Source of the DNA: Dugong dugon
Taxonomy: Eukaryota; Chordata; Mammalia; Sirenia; Dugongidae
Direction: 5' to 3'
DNA length: 64,000 nt
NCBI GenBank assembly: GCA_030035585.1
Contig: CM057476.1
Coordinates: 2,410,501 to 2,474,500 of the forward strand
Positions 58,680-64,000 of the stretch are shown piece by piece. The translations under genes were made by a program, and so were the position numbers. Position 1 is the stretch's first letter. Every line of letters starts with the position of its first letter. The notes under the pieces were generated by a model, which did no database searches, had not been told where the DNA came from, and saw nothing but the letters and a program-made list of their open reading frames with translations.

Positions 58680-58830
58680 AGGTCTGGGTGTGGCTCCTGA
58701 GTCCATCACCTCTGTTTGCTTTAGGCAAGTTTCTTATCCTCCTGAACATTAGTGTCTTTATCCGAAAACATGGGAAGATAGCATCCACCGTACAGGACTG
58801 CGTGTGGATTCTGTGAAAGCCCTCACCCAC
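58680..58830 (+). repeat. MIR
   Basis: GAGGTCTGGGTGTGGCTCCT, TAGGCAAGTTTCTTATCCTC, GTGTCTTTATCCGAAAACAT and GAAGATAGCATCCACCGTAC are in MIR order. Confidence 0.7.
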
Positions 58831-59289
58831 AGCACCGCCCCCAATGGATGCTTCCCTCTCCTCAGGGTCCCCAACACTTAGACCACATGAAGAGTTACCG
58901 GTAGGTTTGGGGACATGTCCATTTTGATCTGTGCAGTTGTAGGCCCTTCATTTCCAGGCGTTAATTTACCAATTATATATGCTTATTTACAAAGGCAAAA
59001 CCCTATCACAGTAGATTTTATCTGAGTGAAAATGTGTATCCTGTGAAGATTTTAGAGCTGACTTTTCCATTTATTTGATGCATTATTCATTGAAATCCAA
59101 TTCTGTGTTAATAAAATACAGTGGTTCAGATACAACTTTGGTGATTTGTTGCAAATGAAATTGACTTGTATCACAATGGAACATAAATAGATACATCATT
59201 AATGATGAAACCTATTAATGATTACTAAGCATTTTTCGAGCCAGGCTGCATGCTTGGCCCAGACTGATGTGCACTGGACTAAGCATAAA
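58831..59289. other. Unclassified, AT-rich
   Basis: No recognised element. Confidence 0.4.
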
Positions 59290-60480
59290 GCCGTCTGTGC
59301 CTAAAACAGCAAAGACTCTGTGTCCAGAGTAATTAAAGATCTCGCACAAATCAGTAAGAGAACGCCATAGAAAACTTAGCCAAGGACATGAACTACCAGT
59401 TCACGGGAGCAAGAATACCACCAGCCAATAAACACATAAAGAGATGCTCACCGTCTCCATTAGTCGGGGAAACACAAAATTCGTGACAGCCTCCCACATG
59501 TACCGTATTGACAGAAGGGTAAGAGGCTGACAAGACGTGGACTAACGGGGAATCTCTTACACTGCAGGTGGGGGTGTAAATTGGTGTGCTTTGGGGAGCA
59601 ATTTGGCAGCATCTAGCAAAGCCAAAGTGGCTCTTCCCCTGTGAGCCGGTAATTCTCCTCCTAGATCCATCCTAAATAAACCCTTGGAACAGAAACCAGA
59701 GGCATGAACAAAAACGTTCACTGGTTGTAAGAGAGAAAGATTAGAAACCACCTAAGCATCCATGAAGGGGGAAGGATGGATAAAATCTCGTGGGCTCTGT
59801 GCACAACAGAACAACATTCATCAGATAAAGTAAATAAACTAGAGCAACACGCATCAAAATGGACAGATCACAAGAAACAAAAACAGCAACGCCCCACAAA
59901 GATTTAGCAAATAAAGCAAGTTGCAGAAAAGTGATGTCATAACACTATAGCAATTGGAAGTGCGTGGAAAACAATGCTATGCTTGCTTTGAACGTGTATA
60001 TATACACATAGGTAGATCGGTATTGAAAATATATATAATAAAGATAATGTGTGTATGTTTGTCTGTTGTACATTTATATAAAGACACAGCTAAGAATATG
60101 GTAAAAGGAGCCTTGGTGGCGCAGTGGTTAAGTGCTCGGCTGCTAACCCCAAACTCAGCTGTTCGAACCCACCAGCCTCTCTGTGGGAGAAAGATGTGAC
60201 AGTCTGCTTCCATAAAGATTTACAGCCTTGGATACCCTGTGGGGCAGTTCTCCTTTGTCCTGTAGGGTTGCTGTGAGTCAGAATCCACTCCACGGCAACA
60301 GGCTTGGTTTTTGGTCTTAGGGATGATAAACGCAAGTTTAAATCAGTAGTCATCTTGAGGGAAGGAGGGAATACAGTAAGATCTGACAAGAGTATTTTTC
60401 TATTACACTGGGTAGTGAGGACATGGGTGTTCACTAGGTTATTTGTATGTTTTGTATTCCTGGAATATCCCCTAGCACAA
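59290..60480 (+). repeat. Ancient L1 (L1ME-type) 3' end, split by AfroSINE
   Basis: CAGCCAATAAACACATAAAG, GGGAAACACAAAATTCGTGA, GCAGGTGGGGGTGTAAATTG, GGAGCAATTTGGCAGCATCT, then a 3' region resuming after the SINE. Confidence 0.75.
60107..60317 (+). repeat. AfroSINE, long form, sense orientation
   Basis: GGAGCCTTGGTGGCGCAGTG head, CTGTTCGAACCCACCAGCCT B box, TTGCTGTGAGTCAGAATCCA tail. It is one of few plus-oriented copies. Confidence 0.92.
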
Positions 60481-60744
60481 AAGCCTTTCTTTAATAGCCT
60501 CTGTGAGGAGACACCCCAAGAGCCCTGGAGAAGTGTTAACCATTTTGGTCCCGAGAGGCATCGTTGGGTAGTAGACAGATCACACGTGGTAGTCAAGACA
60601 CCAGCAGTTACCAGCAGTGTCCCCGTAGACAGAATCCTAATTCTCTTGGACACCCAGCAGCCCCTGTGCAGAAAGGGTAAAACAACACCTGCTCAAAGGT
60701 TGCTGGGAAGAGTGAGTGAGGCCCTGAGAAATGTCCTCTGTGAG
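60481..60744. other. Unclassified
   Basis: No recognised element. Confidence 0.4.
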
Positions 60745-60950
60745 CTCTGGATCAGCAATGTCCAAGAGAAAGGTGAACGACAAACACGAGCTGCATGTGT
60801 AACTTTCAGTTTTCCACTAGCCACACTGAAAAACAAAGAAACAGGATAGATTAATTTTAATAATATACTTTATTCAATATATCCAAAATGTTATTTCAAC
60901 CTATAACCGATATAAAGTATTAATCATTTATTTTACATTCTTTTTCTCAT
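60745..60950 (+). mobile_element. DNA-transposon relic (hAT-like), left part
   Basis: AGCAATGTCCAAGAGAAAGG, TTAATTTTAATAATATACTT and ATATATCCAAAATGTTATTT follow a common old mammalian DNA transposon pattern that continues at 62279. The class is inferred. Confidence 0.55.
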
Positions 60951-62278
60951 ATAGTCACTATTAGTTGCTGTCCAGTTAGCTCTGAGTCATGGTGACCCCA
61001 TGTCCAACAGCACAACCCCAGGTACAAGAGAACAAGCCCATGTACAAGAGAACAAGCCCACATACAACAGAACAAGCCCACGTACAACACAGCAAGCCCG
61101 GGTACAACAGAACAAGTCCAAGTACAACACAGCAAGCCCGGGTACAACACAGCAAGCCCGGGTACAACACAACAAGCCCGGGTACAACACAGCAAGCCCA
61201 CGTACAACACAACAAGCCCAGGTACAACACAACAAGCCCACGTACAACACAGCAAGCCCGGGTACAACACGACAAGCCCGGGTACAACACGACAAGCCCG
61301 GGTACAACACAGCAAGCCCGGGTGCAACAGAACAAGCCCAAGTACAACACAGCAAGCCCGGGTACAACACAACAAGCCCGGGTACAACACAGCAAGCCCG
61401 GGTACAACACAACAAGCCCGGGTACAACACAGCAAGCCCACGTACAACACAACAAGCCCAGGTACAACACAACAAGCCCACATACAACACAGCAAGCCCG
61501 GGTACAACACGACAAGCCCGGATACAACACGACAAGCCCGGGTACAACAGAACAAGCCCGGGTACAACACAGCAAGCCCGGGTACAACACAGCAAGCCCA
61601 CGTACAACACAGCAAGCCCGGGTACAACACAACAAGCCCACGTACAACACAGCAAGCCCGGGTACAACACAACAAGCCCACGTACAACACAGCAAGCCCA
61701 GGTACAACACAGCAAGCCCACAGACAGCAGAACAAGCCCACGTACAACACAGGAAGCCCAGGTACAACACAACAAGCCCAGGTACAACACAGCAAGCCCA
61801 TGTACAGCAGAATAAGCCCACGTATAACACAGGAAGCCCAGGTACAACACAGCAAGCCCACGTACAACACAACAAGCCTGTGTACAACACGACAAGCCCG
61901 TGTACAACACAGCAAGCCCGTGTACAACAGAACGAGCCCACATACAACACCTACTCCTGCACCATCTTCACAATCCTTGGTCTGCTCTAGTCCATGGTTG
62001 TGGCCACTGTGTATTTTGAGGCCTTCCCCCCTAGGGGGCTCATCTTCCAGCACTATATCGGACAATATTCTGTTGTAATCCACAGGGTTTCCATTGTCTA
62101 ATTATTGGAAGTATATCGCCAGGCCTTTCTTCCTAGTCTGTCTTAGTCTGGAAGCTCCACTGAAACCTGCTTACCTTGGGTGACCCTGCTGGGATTTGAA
62201 AATCTGGTTGCATAGCTTCCAGCATCACAGCAACACGCAAGCCCCCACAGTATGACAAACTGACAGACAAGGTGGTGG
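60951..62278 (-). repeat. RTE-tailed SINE/LINE composite carrying the 20-bp minisatellite
   Basis: It starts with ACTATTAGTTGCTGTCCAGT (RTE-like tail in reverse), is interrupted by the array at 61001-61940, and continues with CCATCTTCACAATCCTTGG, GTATATCGCCAGGCCTTTCT and CAAGCCCCCACAGTATGACA. The DNA-transposon host continues on both sides and TTTCTCAT (60943-60950, 62279-62286) is the likely target-site duplication. Confidence 0.75.
61001..61940. repeat. 20-bp minisatellite, about 47 units, no indels
   Basis: The consensus unit is GGTACAACACAGCAAGCCCG. Every unit from 61001 to 61940 keeps exact 20-base register, and differences are substitutions at a few positions (first two bases, the CAC/CAG and A/G/GA sites, the last base). 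The edge units (TGTCCAACAGCACAACCCCA; TGTACAACAGAACGAGCCCA) resemble the RTE/SINE sequence CCCATGTACAACAGAACGAA found elsewhere, indicating expansion from within the mobile element. Confidence 0.97.
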
Positions 62279-62400
62279 TTTCTCATGCTACGTCTTTCAA
62301 ATCCAGTGTGAACTTTATTCTCACCATACATCCCAGTTAAGAACAACCATGATTTAAATGCTCAGCTAGTGGCTACCATATTGAACAGGCAGCCCTGGAG
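62279..62400 (+). mobile_element. DNA-transposon relic, right part
   Basis: TCATGCTACGTCTTTCAAAT, GAACTTTATTCTCACC and ATGCTCAGCTAGTGGCTACC continue the element seen at 60745-60950. Confidence 0.55.
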
Positions 62401-63411
62401 AGCTATGCAAGCATTGGTTTTTATTACTAATGGCTCTAAAAGCATTGATCATGGAAAAAGGAAAAATCCGAGGGATTTAAAAGTACATTGATTTGTTGAT
62501 TGACTGATTGATTGATTCATTCATTCACAGAATACTACAGAGTGTAACATGATGTGCCTGGTGGTTCACATCTGTTATTCTTGAATCTTCATGAAAGCAG
62601 TCAAAGTAGGCATTACAGTTCCTCTGTCAGTGATAGGAACCGAAACCTGTCTCATGAGGGCTGGTACCTTATTCCTGCTGGTTGGACCTCTCTGTTTTCC
62701 GTGTTGTCTTCCTGGAGCTGATCGTCTTTAGCAGGTAAGATGCAAGGAGAGACAGTTGCACAGATGACGAAGCTGTGACGGAAATGTGTACAAGGAGCAA
62801 AGGGAACATAGGCAGGGAAGGGACTCTGAAGGCCAGAGATTCTCAAAGAACTATGTCCTTTCACTGGTGCAGGGCCAGTTCAACTCTGAGGGCCTGAGGG
62901 TCTCTGTTGTGACTGCTCAGCTCTGCCCTTGTATGGAGAAAGCAGCCGCCAAGGATGCATAAACCAGCGGGTGTGGCTGTGTGCCAGTGAAACGTTAGTT
63001 TCACAAATGGGCAGTGGGCTGGATTTGGCCCTCGGGCTGTAGTTGGCCAACCCCTGGTGGTGTACAAAAGATTTAGGCGATACGGTGACACAGCATTGAT
63101 AATGTCGAATCCTGTCGTGAGAAAGTAATTCCTTTTTTAAATAATTTGTAAATCCTTTTAATATGTCAAGGAGAAATTCTCAGTTGGTGTCAGTATGTGT
63201 TCAACCTTTCTCTAGCTCTTGATAATTTCTGATTTCAGCAAAGGGAGGTGTTAAAGATAAAGCATCCCCAACTAAGGCTTTTTCTAGAGTACTGTTGAGT
63301 TTCAATTCAAAGTAATAATATGAGGATTACTTTAAAAAAAAAAAGGTTCAAGTAAACCATGAGTTGATTTAGAGGACAGTATTCACTATATAACGATACT
63401 GGTGGTATATC
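62401..63411. other. Mostly unclassified; hAT-like end at about 62990-63062
   Basis: GGGCTGGATTTGGCCCTCGG and AGTTGGCCAACCCCTGG resemble the end of an old hAT DNA element in reverse. (GATT)n near 62500-62515. Nothing else was recognised. Confidence 0.4.
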
Positions 63412-63576
63412 ACCAAAAAATCCAAACCTATTGCAGTCGAGTCGATTCCAACTCATGGCAACCGTATAGAACAGTGTAGATCTGCCCCATGGGGTTTCCA
63501 AGGAGCAGCTGGCAGATTCGAACTGCCGACCTTTGGGTTAGCAGCCGAGCTCTTAACCACTGTGCCACCAGGGCTC
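63412..63576 (-). repeat. AfroSINE, short form
   Basis: TTGCAGTCGAGTCGATTCCA tail, TTTCCAAGGAGCAGCTGGCA, and head CTTAACCACTGTGCCACCAG. Confidence 0.9.
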
Positions 63577-63589
63577 TGCCTGGGCAATT

Positions 63590-63632
63590 AAACTCATTGC
63601 CATCGAGTCGTTTCCACTTGTAGCAACTTAGG
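63590..63632 (-). repeat. AfroSINE 3' end fragment
   Basis: AACTCATTGCCATCGAGTCG followed by TTTCCACTTGTAGCAACTTA. Only the tail is present, just beyond another copy's head. Confidence 0.65.
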
Positions 63633-64000
63633 GAGAAGTAAATCTGTAAAAAAAAGAAGTGGGCATCATGCTGAGGGCTGGAAGCTTGTCCCGAATTTGG
63701 ATGATTAGAGGGAGTCAGTAACAGCTGGATCCAGGGGTAAGCCATGGAACCAGGTAGGTGGAAGTTGGAAGGAGAGGGTTTACCTTGATTGATCTGGGCC
63801 GCTGTGAGGCAGGACTCTCGGCCACTCGGGTTAGTGTACTTACAACTGCTGTTCTTTCACACCGAGCCTGCGCCAGCCTCTACCCTGTGCTGGGCTAACA
63901 CCTATAATAACATCTGCTGTCTGCAAGAGCCCTTCGCCCTCACTTCCTTGGGATCTGATGAGATTATTTTCAGCAACCACAGAAGGCGGAGCTCAGGAGT
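63633..64000. other. Unclassified
   Basis: No gene or repeat recognised to the window end. Confidence 0.4.

Noticed and set aside
60947-62083. Minus-strand 378-codon frame and the 318-333-codon frames on both strands as genes
   Set aside because: They are produced by the stop-free 20-bp array in a transposon; no start context, splice structure or domain supports a gene.

Overview
The window is mammalian genomic DNA from an afrotherian, most likely a paenungulate such as an elephant (hyrax and sirenians are not excluded). The evidence is about 30 copies of tRNA-headed AfroSINE-type SINEs, a BovB-like RTE LINE whose 3' end these SINEs share, and L1 3' ends unlike the common boreoeutherian ones. 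There is no prokaryotic or viral organisation.

The only host coding sequence I can support is one exon, 15657-16545 (+). I identify it as exon 2 of TMEM132D (transmembrane protein 132D). Positions 1-15656 are the 3' part of intron 1. Positions 16546-64000 are the start of a very long intron 2. No further exon, RNA gene or promoter was recognised.

Layout. 1-5.9 kb: AfroSINE, RTE ends, MER5A and an old L1. 5.9-8.6 kb: a MaLR-type LTR split by an L1 3' end with target-site duplication (TSD), then an oppositely oriented L1 3' end and SINEs. 12.6-14.9 kb: antisense L1, followed by three antisense AfroSINEs stacked against the exon 2 acceptor. 16.6-18 kb: a diverged local duplication. 21.8-27.0 kb: antisense L1 with a monomer-like 5' region, abutting an older L1 (27.0-30.3 kb) that carries an RTE insertion. 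30.3-35.7 kb: MIRs, LTR pieces and a tRNA-Gly-headed SINE family. 35.7-41.3 kb: a decayed antisense ERV-L provirus (LTR, dUTPase, integrase, RNase H, RT, protease, gag-like) next to an RTE copy with a twin-priming inversion. 42-60 kb: SINEs, MaLR LTRs, a solo LTR inside a SINE, MIR, L2, MER5A and L1 relics. 60.7-62.4 kb: a DNA-transposon relic split by an RTE/SINE element, inside which a 20-bp motif has expanded into an indel-free array of about 47 units. 62.4-64 kb: mostly unclassified, with one AfroSINE.

The main leads are the SINE-derived 20-bp minisatellite with higher-order structure and open frames on both strands, the twin-primed RTE, the two same-orientation L1s that bracket a frame-shifting exon, and the tRNA-Gly-headed SINE with an RTE tail. 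All family assignments are by eye, and element edges are typically accurate to 5-30 bases.
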